From the NCBI GenBank assembly GCA_013306675.1, contig JABLUY010000175.1, positions 1 to 64,000 on the forward strand: DNA of 64,000 nt. The letters are read 5' to 3'. The stretch is from Thraustochytrium sp. TN22 (Eukaryota > Sar > Bigyra > Thraustochytrida > Thraustochytriidae). The notes beneath the pieces were generated by a model. That model ran no database searches and was not told the DNA's origin. It saw nothing but the letters and a program-made list of their open reading frames with translations. The translations under genes and the position numbers were made by a program. Of the stretch, positions 45,480-54,868 are shown in pieces. Every line of letters begins with the position of its first letter. Within the stretch, counting starts at the first letter, position 1.

Positions 45480-45481
<2 letters not shown>

Positions 45482-45976
45482 CCAAGCCTGACGCACCGCA
45501 GAGACTCGGCTCTGCCGCCGCCCTCGGCCGCGCGCTCGGCGCTGCGCCTCAGCTCAGCAGCTCCGCGGCGCCTGGCCGCGAGGCGCGACCTCTGACTCCG
45601 CGCCGCCGCTGACTCGGACCGCCCGACGAGGCTCGCTCGGACCAGGTCCGGGTCTGGGTCTGGGTCTAGGCCTACTAGCTAGAGGCCGAGCTCGGCGACC
45701 GTGGAGAGCGAGCAGGACGCCGAGTCCACGTCGGAGACGCGCCGCGAACACAGGACGGCGACGGGCTCGGCCGGGCTCGCCGCGAGGCCACGGGCAGGCA
45801 GACGAACTGACAACGGCAGAGCGCGCGGGACTGGCCGGGCGGCGAGGCGCTAGCTAGAGGAGCAACGGGGCGAGAGCGTGCGCAACGCAAAAGAGCACTT
45901 GGGGTTGCGCCGGGCATTGGCTGGTCCCACTGCAGCCAGCTGCAGGACGTAGACGTGCAAGAGCGCTCGGGGCAAC
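45480..45976. promoter_or_regulatory. divergent promoter region of fumarase and NAF1
   Basis: The DNA between the fumarase ATG (45384) and the NAF1 ATG (45977). It includes short gctag runs at about 45674-45683 and 45850-45858. Frames are low complexity. Confidence 0.5.
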
Positions 45977-47632
45977 ATGGAGGCGCGCGGGGAGGAGACG
46001 GCGGCGGTGGCGGCGGCGGAGGCTAAGGCGACGCCGGCGCAGGCTACAGCCCAGGCTGAGGTGCCGGCGCCGGTCGAGGAGACGCAGTCCGAGGCTGCAG
46101 CGCCCATGGACATGGACGGAGACGCGGCCACGCCCGCTGCGCAGCAGGAACTTGCCCAGGAGGGCGCGGCGCGGCCGCGCGCAGATTCTGCCGCCTCCTC
46201 CTCGTCGTCCTCGTCGTCCTCGTCGTCCTCATCGTCGTCCTCCTCATCGTCGTCCTCGTCCGATGACGAGGACATGCCACGCGAGGGCGACACGCTCGAG
46301 GAGGCCAAGGCCAAGGTGGACCGCCTTGAGGCCGGAGGCAAGAAGAAGATGAAGACGACGACGAAGAAGAAGAGCAGAAAGCGCGACGGCGACGGTGACG
46401 AGGACGGCGAGGACGGCGACGAGGACGACGAAAGCGGCAAGAACGGGCCGCGCACGGCGAACGAGAAGCTGCCGGACGAGGTGCCGCTTGCGCCGCTGCC
46501 GGAGGATGTGCGCGCCGACGACGACATTGAGCTGCTGGGGCGCGTCATGAACAAGCCGGGCGGGCGTGACGCCCTGGTGGTGGTGGCAGAGTCCGCCAAC
46601 GCCGAGATGGAGATCAACCCGGTGGACCAGGACAGCGTCATCTGCACGGAGGACCGCAAGCTGGTGGGCCGCGTCGAGGAGGTCTTCGGGCCGGTGGTGA
46701 AGCCCTTTTACGTGGTGCGTGTCATGGAGGTCGTGCGCAAGGGCGACGACGACAGCGCCGCCTTCCGCATCGATGTCGAGTGCGGCGCCCCGGTGTACGT
46801 GGTCAAGCGTCATGGCAAGTACGTGAACGTGGCGGCGCTTGATACGCGCGGATCCGACGCCTCCAATGTACACGATGAGGAGCCAGACGAGGACGAGATT
46901 GACTACAGCGACGACGAGGAGGAGCAGCGCGCCAAGCTGCGCAAGCGTCAGGGCAAGCGCGCCGCCAAGGCAGCGGCGACGGGGGATAACTTTGTAATTC
47001 CCTCGCAGTCGCGCGGCCGTGACCGCGGGCCTCGCGCACCGCGTGGCGGCCACGGTGGCGCGGGCCCACGGCCACCCGCGGGTCCGCCTGCGGCGGGTGC
47101 GCCTTCGCAGCCATTTGCGCCAGGCCAATCGCGTTCAAGCTTTGCTCCTGGCCAGCGTACCCCGGGCCATCGCGGACCGGGCCAGCATCGTCACCCGTAT
47201 CCTCGCCACAATTATCCTCAGCATTTTCATCAGCAACACCATCAGCAACACCATCATCATCATCAGCAGCAGCAGCATCAACAACAATTCTATCCTCACC
47301 ACCACCAGCAGCAGCCGCCGCAACACTATCAGCAGGCTTATCCGCAGCAGGCGTACCCACAGCAGGCGTATCCTCAGTATCAACAGCCGTACGGCGGACA
47401 GCAGCATTTCGGCGGCGTTCCGGACATGATGCAGCGCCAGCCGGACGCGGGTGCAGGCCAGACACCGTTTTACGCGTACGCGCCGCCGATGAGCACACCA
47501 CAAATGAACTACTGGCAGCAGCCTGCCCAGGCGCCGGCCCCTGCGCCCGGCTCGTCGGCCTCGCAGCAGCAGCAGCAGCAGCAGCAGCAAGGTCAGGGCC
47601 AGAGCCAGGCTCAAGGCCAGGGCCGGCCGTGA
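45977..47632 (+). CDS. NAF1: NAF1, H/ACA snoRNP assembly factor
   Basis: A 551-residue protein. It has an acidic N-terminus, a poly-Ser run (74-95) of casein-kinase type (SSSSDDEDMP), a Lys-rich patch (122-136), and the Gar1/Naf1 core at about 184-290 (IELLGRVMNKP, VICTEDRKLVGRVEEVFGPVVKPFYVVRV, GAPVYVVKRHGKYV). The following tail is acidic then basic; the last 220 residues are Gly/Pro/His/Gln-rich with a poly-His/Gln stretch. NAF1 escorts Cbf5, Nop10 and Nhp2 during H/ACA RNP assembly and is later replaced by Gar1. The core domain could be Gar1, but the long flanks and missing GAR repeats favour NAF1. First ATG is 45977. Confidence 0.9.
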   Translation: MEARGEETAAVAAAEAKATPAQATAQAEVPAPVEETQSEAAAPMDMDGDAATPAAQQELAQEGAARPRADSAASSSSSSSSSSSSSSSSSSSSSSDDEDMPREGDTLEEAKAKVDRLEAGGKKKMKTTTKKKSRKRDGDGDEDGEDGDEDDESGKNGPRTANEKLPDEVPLAPLPEDVRADDDIELLGRVMNKPGGRDALVVVAESANAEMEINPVDQDSVICTEDRKLVGRVEEVFGPVVKPFYVVRVMEVVRKGDDDSAAFRIDVECGAPVYVVKRHGKYVNVAALDTRGSDASNVHDEEPDEDEIDYSDDEEEQRAKLRKRQGKRAAKAAATGDNFVIPSQSRGRDRGPRAPRGGHGGAGPRPPAGPPAAGAPSQPFAPGQSRSSFAPGQRTPGHRGPGQHRHPYPRHNYPQHFHQQHHQQHHHHHQQQQHQQQFYPHHHQQQPPQHYQQAYPQQAYPQQAYPQYQQPYGGQQHFGGVPDMMQRQPDAGAGQTPFYAYAPPMSTPQMNYWQQPAQAPAPAPGSSASQQQQQQQQQGQGQSQAQGQGRP

Positions 47633-47806
47633 ACGCACACGCTTGTGTTTGTGTATGTACTTGAGTGAAAAGGGTATAAAAAGCGAACGGAGAGCAAAAG
47701 AATGAACATGATCAGCAGCAAGGGAGGAAAGGTCGTCAATGAAAAGAAAAACGGCAGCGCACCGAGTGAGCTTGCGCCAGCGCATACACACCGCTTGAGG
47801 ATACGC

Positions 47807-49852
47807 TCAAACATGGGCAACCTGGCGGTCGGCCGCGGCGGCGGCAGAGCCTGGGCTCGCGGGTGGGCTGTTGCTGGGCGGCGTGGAGGTGCCCTCCTCG
47901 TCGGCCTCGGGGGCCATCTTGGGCGACTTCCCCTTGCCATTGACCTTGGAGCGACGAGCCTTGACGCCGACGCCAACGGCGAGCAGCACGTCAAGGATGG
48001 CGAGAATGACGACGACAGCAATGGCCGAGGCGGGCCAGCCGCTGTTGCCGGCGGAGTCGGCATCACCATTGCCCGGGTTCTTGTTGCCATCCTCGCCGGT
48101 GGAGGTGGTGGGCGAGGCGGTGGTGACGCGCGAGGTGGGCGCAAAGGTAGCAACGGGCGGCGGAGGCGGCGGGGGCGAGACTGAGGTGGGGCTGCTAGTG
48201 GGCGCACTTGAGGGCGACCGGGTCTCGCCGGTGCGAGTGGGCGAGGCGGTAGGCACGGCGATGAGCTCGGATCCGAGCTGCGCGAGGGCGGCGTCGCGCG
48301 TAGCGAGCAGCACGGTGCCCTGCGCGATGACCGGCGCGGCGATGGCCGTGCCGTCAAGGTCGGTGATGGAGACAGGGTTGAGGTCGGCGTCGAGCACGTG
48401 GAGCTCGGTGCCGACGGCCACGGCGAGGTTGCCGGCGGCGTCAATGACCGGGGCCAGAACGACGGCGTCATCGTCGAGGGTGAAGTTGCTGTAGGTGGCC
48501 AGTACGGAGGAGTCGAGCGTGTCGATGGCGTAGAGCGTAGCGTTCTTGTCGAGCGCGTAGAGGGTGCCGGCGTCGTTGTTGAGCGCCCATGCGGCGTCGA
48601 CGTCGGCGTTAAAGACGCGGGCGACGTTGTATTGCTCGGAGCCGTCGGCCGCGTCAAACTTGGCGAGGCCGCCCTCGGGCAGCGTGACGTAGATCATGCC
48701 TTCATCGTCGAGGAGCGGCGCGCCGTAGACGCCAGGCGTGGTAGCGTCAGCGGCGGCGGCGGTGGCGTCGTCCGCGAGCGCGAGCGACCAGCGCAGGGCG
48801 CCCGCGTCGGCCTCGTAAACGTCAAGGTGGCCGGTCCAGGCGCAGGCGAGGACGACGCCGCCGTCGGAGGTGAGGGAGAGCGCGTCGGCGGGCCAGTCGA
48901 GGCGCGTGTCGTTGTGGGCGCAGACGGGGCGGCGCCAGGTGGAGAGGCCGGCGCCGGCCTCGCGCTCGGCGTCCGAGACGGCGGAGAGCTTCCAGAGCGA
49001 GGACGGGATGCCGGGCAGGCCGCGCGAGGCGACGAAGATGTAGTCGCGCGAGAGCGCGGGCGTGGCGGCGACAGCGCCGCCGAGGTTGTAGGCCTGCACG
49101 AGGTCGCCGGAGGTCTCGTCGACGCGGTAGAGCATGCCGGAGTCGTCGCCGATGAAGATGTCGCCGCGCGAGGAGACGACGGGCTGACCCACGAAGGACG
49201 CGGTGCCGTCGTCGTAGCCAGGCGGGGAAAAGGTCCAGAGCTCGTTGCCGCGCACATCGACGCAGACGAGCGTGTGGTCGGCGGTGACGGCGACAAAGTC
49301 GCCCGCCGAGGTCTCGACGGGCGACGCGCCGGCGACGCCGGCGCCGAGCGAGGCAGCGTCCCAGAGCGTAGAGAAGGCGGCGCCGGCCTGGCCGTTCGAG
49401 GTCTGCAGCTCGGAGGTGGCCTGGCGGCCGCCGTACGTGAAGGAAGGCGCCGCGCCCAGCGTGCCGTTGCCGAAGTCCGCGTAGGCGGTGGCGTCCTCGT
49501 CGTCGTCATAGGACTGCGCGTTCAGGCTGAGCTCGACGGCGGCGCAGTCCACGGCGCAGTTGGAGGAGGACGAGTTGGCGAGTGACAGGCACTCATCCTT
49601 GTCGTCGGTCAGGTCCTGGCCGTCGCAGCCCTGCGCGCCCACGCAGGCCGCCAGGTCCGCATAGGCGTCGGCGAAGGCCAAGCAGACCGCGCCGGCCTGC
49701 TCGTCCGCGCTCTGCTGCAGAGTCTGCAGCCAGGCGCGCGCCTGGCTAATGCACGCCGTCTGCTCCTCCGTGCAGGCCACGCCGCTCGCCGACGCGGCCA
49801 GCGCCGCCAGCGCGCAGGCCGCCAGCGCGCGCCGCCTGTCCAGGCGCGCCAT
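47807..49852 (-). CDS. type I membrane protein with a PQQ/WD-like beta-propeller ectodomain
   Basis: A 681-residue protein. Residues 1-24 are a signal peptide (ALAACALAALAASASGVA). A Cys-rich N-terminal region (about 25-105; C-x6-C, AVC, ACVGAQGC, CAVDCAA) follows. Then comes a propeller of PQQ/quinoprotein-like blades, each with a 'DG.V..A...G.L..vd...G...W' pattern (e.g. TADHTLVCVDVRGNELWTF, SSRGDIFIGDDSGMLYRVD, DDEGMIYVTLPEGGLAKFD). A Thr/Ser/Pro-rich stalk leads to a transmembrane helix near 606-629 and a cytoplasmic tail of 52 residues. It is probably a surface receptor or adhesin; the family is not recognised. The signal peptide fixes the start at 49852. Confidence 0.78.
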   Translation of the reverse strand: MARLDRRRALAACALAALAASASGVACTEEQTACISQARAWLQTLQQSADEQAGAVCLAFADAYADLAACVGAQGCDGQDLTDDKDECLSLANSSSSNCAVDCAAVELSLNAQSYDDDEDATAYADFGNGTLGAAPSFTYGGRQATSELQTSNGQAGAAFSTLWDAASLGAGVAGASPVETSAGDFVAVTADHTLVCVDVRGNELWTFSPPGYDDGTASFVGQPVVSSRGDIFIGDDSGMLYRVDETSGDLVQAYNLGGAVAATPALSRDYIFVASRGLPGIPSSLWKLSAVSDAEREAGAGLSTWRRPVCAHNDTRLDWPADALSLTSDGGVVLACAWTGHLDVYEADAGALRWSLALADDATAAAADATTPGVYGAPLLDDEGMIYVTLPEGGLAKFDAADGSEQYNVARVFNADVDAAWALNNDAGTLYALDKNATLYAIDTLDSSVLATYSNFTLDDDAVVLAPVIDAAGNLAVAVGTELHVLDADLNPVSITDLDGTAIAAPVIAQGTVLLATRDAALAQLGSELIAVPTASPTRTGETRSPSSAPTSSPTSVSPPPPPPPVATFAPTSRVTTASPTTSTGEDGNKNPGNGDADSAGNSGWPASAIAVVVILAILDVLLAVGVGVKARRSKVNGKGKSPKMAPEADEEGTSTPPSNSPPASPGSAAAAADRQVAHV

Positions 49853-51294
49853 CTTGCCTCCTCAAAGTTTTCGAAAATACCACGGGCGCGCAAGCAAGCA
49901 AGCAAGCCAGCAAGCAAGCAAGCGCGCGAGCGAGCGCACGCGCCGCGGCCGCTGCCGCCGCCGCCGCCTCCGCCGCCTCTCGCGCTCGCGCCGCCACCCG
50001 CCGCTGCCGGCGCGCGCCGCGCTCCGCTGACTGGCTGCTGCGCCGCGGGCGGGAGGGAGGTCTCGGAGCCGCGCCTTTGACTTGGCTTTGACTCGCAGGT
50101 CCCGCGCGCCCGCTCCTGACTCCCGGCCGCAGGCTCGATGCGCGATGCGGTCTGGCTGCGCCGCCCGCCCGCTCCCTCGCGCGCGAACGCCGGCTGCGGC
50201 GCGGCAGGCTGCAGCGGCCGGCGCTGCAGGCGGTGCCGGTCTGGACAGCGCGAAGAATGACGGCGCGCGCGACCGACCGCCGGCCGGCCGCCGCCGCGCG
50301 GGACAGTCGGCGCGCGTCCACTGCGCGGCGCAAGGGCGCTATCCGCGGCGCAAGTGGCGCCTGCCGCGGCGCAAGTGGCGCTGCGCGCTTGCGCCGCGGC
50401 GGGAAAAAGTGGGCTCGTGATGAGCCTCCATCTTGCCAGCGCGCGCCGGACCGACTCCGGGCGTAGACACCAGCGTAGACACGCGGGGGGCGGCGTGGGG
50501 GCGGGCGCGGGGGCAGGGAGGGAGAGGGGGCTCGGACAAGGGGAAAGTGCAGGGGCGCAGGGGAGGCGGGGTTGAGCCGACGGCGGGAGGAGGGCAGAGA
50601 GGTGCGCAGTGCCCCCGGAGGGAAAGTGGACACGCAGGGCGCGAGCAGGGGGATAAAAGGGCACGGTTCGGGGCGGAGCGCCGGGGGGGCGCGGGGCGAG
50701 CTCTCGAGATGTTGAAGGCACGTCGGCGAAGTTTGGCCGCTTTGGCCTTTGGCGAGGCAAGGCTTGACAAGACGAGTCTGGCAATGTTGAGCGGTTTTAC
50801 GCTCAACCTAACTGTCGCGCCGCGTGCGGCGATGATGAACCAACGTGCTGTCGCTCCCGCTCTGGAAGACTTGGACCCATCCGGCTTCGGCGAGGGAGCG
50901 CGCGAGCGCGCGAGCGAGCGAAGGCAGGCCCGCTGCCCTGATCAGACCCGGCGCGACAGTTGAGCTAGCTAGCTAGCTCTGGCCTGTAGCCCGAGCCTCA
51001 GATCTGCTAAGCTTGCTATTTTTTCGTTGTCACAGCCAGACTGGCCTCGGACGCGAGTTTGGCTTGGCTTTCTGACACAGTCAAAGTTCAAGTTGCCGAC
51101 CACCGCAAGTTCAAGCTGGCCTCGAGGTCGGCTGAGGTGGCTCGCGCTGCACAGGCCAGGCGCAGACAGAGCCCAGTCGCACGCGCGGCGCGCAGGGGCG
51201 GCGGCGGCGGCGGCGCGGCGGCGGCGCGGCGGGCGGGCGGGCGCTCGGCCGGCCCCGAGGCGAGGCGAGGCGAGGCGAGGCGGGTTTGAAAAAG
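49853..51294. other. gene-free 1.4-kb GC-rich region
   Basis: Between divergent genes. Contains a gcaa repeat (about 49893-49922), duplicated ggcgcaagtggcgc units near 50335-50385, a guanine-rich stretch (50480-50710) and a gctagct run (50963-50978). Open frames are low complexity on both strands. No gene is called. Confidence 0.55.
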
Positions 51295-53964
51295 ATGGCC
51301 ACGATGGGGTTCGAGGGCAAGTCGGAGGACGTGGAGGAGCTGGCGCAGCAGCTGGCGGAGCAGGTGGAGTTCAACAACGAGCTGCTGGCGCAGGTGCAGG
51401 AGCATGAGGAGGCGCAGGTGCAGGCGCAGCGCGAGATGCAGGCGAAGCAGCAGGCGCTGCGGCAGGCCATGTCGGTGTGCGACTCGGTGCGCGCGGACCA
51501 GGCGGAGCTGCGGCGCAAGCTGGCGTCGGCGCAGGAGGTGGCACAGCGAGCGGCGAACGAGACGAAGCGGCTGCAGGTGGAGTACGACGTGAAGACCAAG
51601 GAGGCGGCGGCCCTGGAAAAGTACGCGGAGGAGGCGAACGCGGCGATCCAGGAGCTGCGCGAGCAGGCGGAGGATCGCGAGCGGCGCGCGGAGCAGGCCG
51701 AGGCGGAGCGCGAGCGGCTGGAGGAGCGGCTGCAGGCGTACGGCAAGGAGGAGGAGGAGCGCGTGCGGCAGCATCGGCAGGGGTACGAAGCGCTGAGCCG
51801 CGAGCTGGCGGAGCTCAAGGCGGCGCACGGGCCGGTGCAGCGCGAGCTGAGCGTGCACAAGGCGCGCGGCGAGGAGCGCGAGCGCGCGCTGGCGGAGCGC
51901 GACGCGGAGCTCGGGCGTCTGCGCGACGACGTGGAGCGCGCGCGGCGGCGCATCGCGGAGCTGGAGGAGGCGGAGCGGCAGCGCGGGCTGGCCGAGGCGC
52001 AGTTCAAGTCAGACCTGCACAATGAGCAGAGCAAGGCGCTGCGCACGCAGCAGCAGGCGGAGGCCGTCAAGGCGCAGGCGGAGGCGCAGCGGCGCGAGCT
52101 GGACGCGGCACGGCGCGACGCGGCGGAGCTGCAGCAGTCGAACCGCGCTCTGCAGGACGAGGTGCGCAGCCTCAACGGCGAGCTGGAGACGCTGGGCAAC
52201 GACCTGCTGGCGCAGGCGCAGGCGCGCGCCGCGGACAAGGAGCGGCTGGAGTCGCGGCTGCGCGAGATGCAGGACGAGCTGGGCCAGCTGGCGCGCGAGG
52301 CGCGCGAGCGCGAGCGGCAGGCCTCGGAGGCGGCGCGGGAGCGCGCGGCCGAGGCGGCAGACCAGCGCAAGCAGCACGAGCAGCAGCAGCGGCGGCTGCA
52401 CGACGAGAACCGGCAGCTGCAGGACCTGCTGCAGCGCGCACAGGATGACAACGAGGCGCAGATGCAGCACGCGGCGCAGGAGCGCGAGGACCTGGAGCAG
52501 CGGCTGGGCGCGGCGCAGGAGAAGACGCGCGGCGCCGAGGCGACGCTGGCGCGGCGCGAGGCGGACATGAAGCGCGAGCTGAGCAAGGCCATGGCGGAGA
52601 TGCAGCAGATGCAGAACGAGGCGGCCGGGCGGTCCGCGGCCCAGGTCGAGGCCCTCGGCAAGCTGCATGCCACCGTGCAGCAGCTGGCGGCCGAGGCGCG
52701 CGACGCGCAGGAGCGCCAGCGCGAGGCGGCCGCCGAGGTCGAGCAGCTGCGCGCGGACGCCAGCAACCTGCGGCGCCTGGGCGCCGGCCCGCTGCGCGAC
52801 TGGCACGCCGACACCAAGCGCGCGCTGGCGGACCTGGCCGAGGCGCACAACCGCGCGCGCGGCGACCACGAGAGCGCGCGCGACGCGCAGCTGGGCGCCG
52901 AGGTGGAGCGCGACGAGGAGCGTGCCAAGAACCTCATGCTCGAGGAGGAGCGTCTGCGCCTCGAGGACGAGGTGGCCTACCTCAAGAACGCCGTCAAGAA
53001 CCTCGAGGAGGCGAGCCGCGAGCGCCTGGAGGACGCTCGCCGCGAGTTCGAGTCCGCTGCCTCGGAGCAGAGCGACCTGGCGCGCCAGGTCGCCGCGCTG
53101 CAGCAGCAGCTCGAGGAGGTCACGGCGCAGAACCGCCGTCTTCTGGAGGAGCGCCAGCGTGCCAACGCCGCTCTGGCCGATACGCAGGGCCGCAGCTCGC
53201 AGCGCGTCTCGGACCTCGAGAAGCGCCTCGACGACGCCGAGGCGCAGCTGCGCAAGGCTGTCACGGAGCGCGACGCGCTCGAGGCTGACGCCGACCTCAT
53301 CCGCCGCTCGCTCGAGGACGCCAACCGCAACAACAAGGCGCTCCAGTCCCAGGTTGCTGACCTCGAGAACCAGACGCGCGACGTGACGGACCGCGAGCAG
53401 CAGCATTCGCGCCAGAATGACGCTCAGCTCGCGCGCCTGCGTGAGAGCAACCGCAAGTACCAGGCGCAGCTCACGCAGACCAAGAACCTCCTCAAGATGA
53501 CGCAGGACCAGCGCAAGAGTCTCAAGGAGGACAACATGGCCTTGCGCTCCGAGCTCGACGACCTCTTGCGCTCTTCGCTCGGTCACAACCAGCAGCAGTA
53601 TCAGCAACAACAACAGCCTTCGTCCCAGCCGCAACAGCAACAGTACATGCAGCCGCAGCTGGGCGGCCAGGACAACTACGAGACCTCGGCCGGCGCGAGG
53701 GGAATGGGCGGCCAGGACAACTACGACACGTCGGCCGGCGCGAGGGGAATGGGCGGCGGCGGCGGCCCGCAGGTAGGCGCTCCGCCGCCTCACGCACCGT
53801 CACCTGCACGCCGCGAGATTCACCACCACTACTCGCATGACGCTCCAGAGGACGAGCAGAACATGGACAACGGTGTCAACGATCCTTCCAGCTTTGACCT
53901 GGATCAGCTTCGCCGAGAGGTCCAGGAACTCGAGGGCAGCAAGGACAACAACACGAATCCATGA
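51295..53964 (+). CDS. long coiled-coil protein
   Basis: An 889-residue protein that is almost all heptad-rich alpha helix from about residue 10 to 770 (e.g. EELAQQLAEQVEFNNELLAQ, ELRRKLASAQEVAQR, LRLEDEVAYLKNAVKNLEEA). One non-helical break occurs near residues 500-510. The C-terminus is a disordered Gln-rich stretch, then two copies of GQDNY[ED]TSAGARGMGG and an acidic end (SFDLDQLRREVQELEG). It has no motor, kinase or membrane domain. It is probably a structural cytoskeletal, basal-body or Golgi tether protein; homologues cannot be named from the sequence. The ATG at 51295 is used; a TTG three codons upstream is in the same frame. Confidence 0.8.
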   Translation: MATMGFEGKSEDVEELAQQLAEQVEFNNELLAQVQEHEEAQVQAQREMQAKQQALRQAMSVCDSVRADQAELRRKLASAQEVAQRAANETKRLQVEYDVKTKEAAALEKYAEEANAAIQELREQAEDRERRAEQAEAERERLEERLQAYGKEEEERVRQHRQGYEALSRELAELKAAHGPVQRELSVHKARGEERERALAERDAELGRLRDDVERARRRIAELEEAERQRGLAEAQFKSDLHNEQSKALRTQQQAEAVKAQAEAQRRELDAARRDAAELQQSNRALQDEVRSLNGELETLGNDLLAQAQARAADKERLESRLREMQDELGQLAREARERERQASEAARERAAEAADQRKQHEQQQRRLHDENRQLQDLLQRAQDDNEAQMQHAAQEREDLEQRLGAAQEKTRGAEATLARREADMKRELSKAMAEMQQMQNEAAGRSAAQVEALGKLHATVQQLAAEARDAQERQREAAAEVEQLRADASNLRRLGAGPLRDWHADTKRALADLAEAHNRARGDHESARDAQLGAEVERDEERAKNLMLEEERLRLEDEVAYLKNAVKNLEEASRERLEDARREFESAASEQSDLARQVAALQQQLEEVTAQNRRLLEERQRANAALADTQGRSSQRVSDLEKRLDDAEAQLRKAVTERDALEADADLIRRSLEDANRNNKALQSQVADLENQTRDVTDREQQHSRQNDAQLARLRESNRKYQAQLTQTKNLLKMTQDQRKSLKEDNMALRSELDDLLRSSLGHNQQQYQQQQQPSSQPQQQQYMQPQLGGQDNYETSAGARGMGGQDNYDTSAGARGMGGGGGPQVGAPPPHAPSPARREIHHHYSHDAPEDEQNMDNGVNDPSSFDLDQLRREVQELEGSKDNNTNP

Positions 53965-54868
53965 CTTTCCTCCCAATGAAGAACACGAAGGCGCCAAAGT
54001 AAACAGCAGCACAAGCCAACCCGCAAACCGCAAAAACGCAACACAAGCAGGCCAAGCCGGCAATGTTAGTATGTCTTAGTATACGAAAAGCGTGTGGGCA
54101 GCAGTCAATGGGGACACCTGGTAAGGGGGGCGTCATGGAGAGCGCTCTTGTCGCTTCGACGTGGTGCCAGGCGATCGCTTCGGCGCAAAACAATGCTTTC
54201 GCAGAGTGAACTGCATCAAGACAACGGGCATGTCAATGACGGTCTGACTGGCGTACATGAGGCTCTTCACGGACGACTGCGCCTTTCCCGACACGGTGCC
54301 CGGGGTCCAACTTCGAGTAGAACGGCGAGACGCTGGGTTCGTCGGATTTTAACAAACTCGTAAATCACCAGGCAGACATTGTGGAGCGCTTTGCCAACTT
54401 GAGGATGTGAGCAACACGGTGTTTGCGAGCCAGAGCCAAGATGGCATGTTGCGTGCTGAGATGTATATATCGGCCAGAGGCAAGCGTGAATTCGTATTTT
54501 CCCTGTGAGCGGGCGGCAACGAGGTGGTACGCGGTTCTTCCAGTGGATGGGATGGTTCGTTACCAGGTTAATAACGTTACATGAACAAAAAAGGATGGGG
54601 TCCGAGGCCAGTGCAGACGGTGCAGTGACAAAACAGTGCGGACAAAGGTCAATCTAAACGTAGCAGGCGAGCCTGGCTACATGGCCTTTGCAAACAGTGC
54701 GGTGACCTTCAAGGCCGTTGAAGAAGCCTTGGGAAGAGAGAGAGGAGGGAGACCAAAGAGCGGTGCTGACTCCTTTTCTTGCTCACTTGCGCCTGCTCGC
54801 GTGACGCGCACGCAAACAGGCAGGCAAGCAAACAGGCAGCACGACGAGGGCGGGCTGAGCTCATCGCC
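53965..54868. other. intergenic region, possibly with decayed coding sequence
   Basis: About 900 bases, markedly less GC-rich than the genes around it. Between 54220 and 54420 short stretches in more than one frame look protein-like (e.g. AYMRLFTDDCAFPDT and LVNHQADIVERFANLRM) but no frame is long and no family is recognised. Confidence 0.35.

Noticed and set aside
51111-53793. Two long minus-strand frames (about 600 codons each) opposite the coiled-coil gene
   Set aside because: They are antisense shadows: Ser/Arg/Ala-rich or Leu/Arg-rich, produced by the GAG/CAG/CTG-rich coding strand.
53876-54193. Minus-strand 105-codon frame with a hydrophobic, Cys-rich stretch
   Set aside because: It overlaps the 3' end of a well-supported coiled-coil gene on the other strand and has no homology signal; probably chance.
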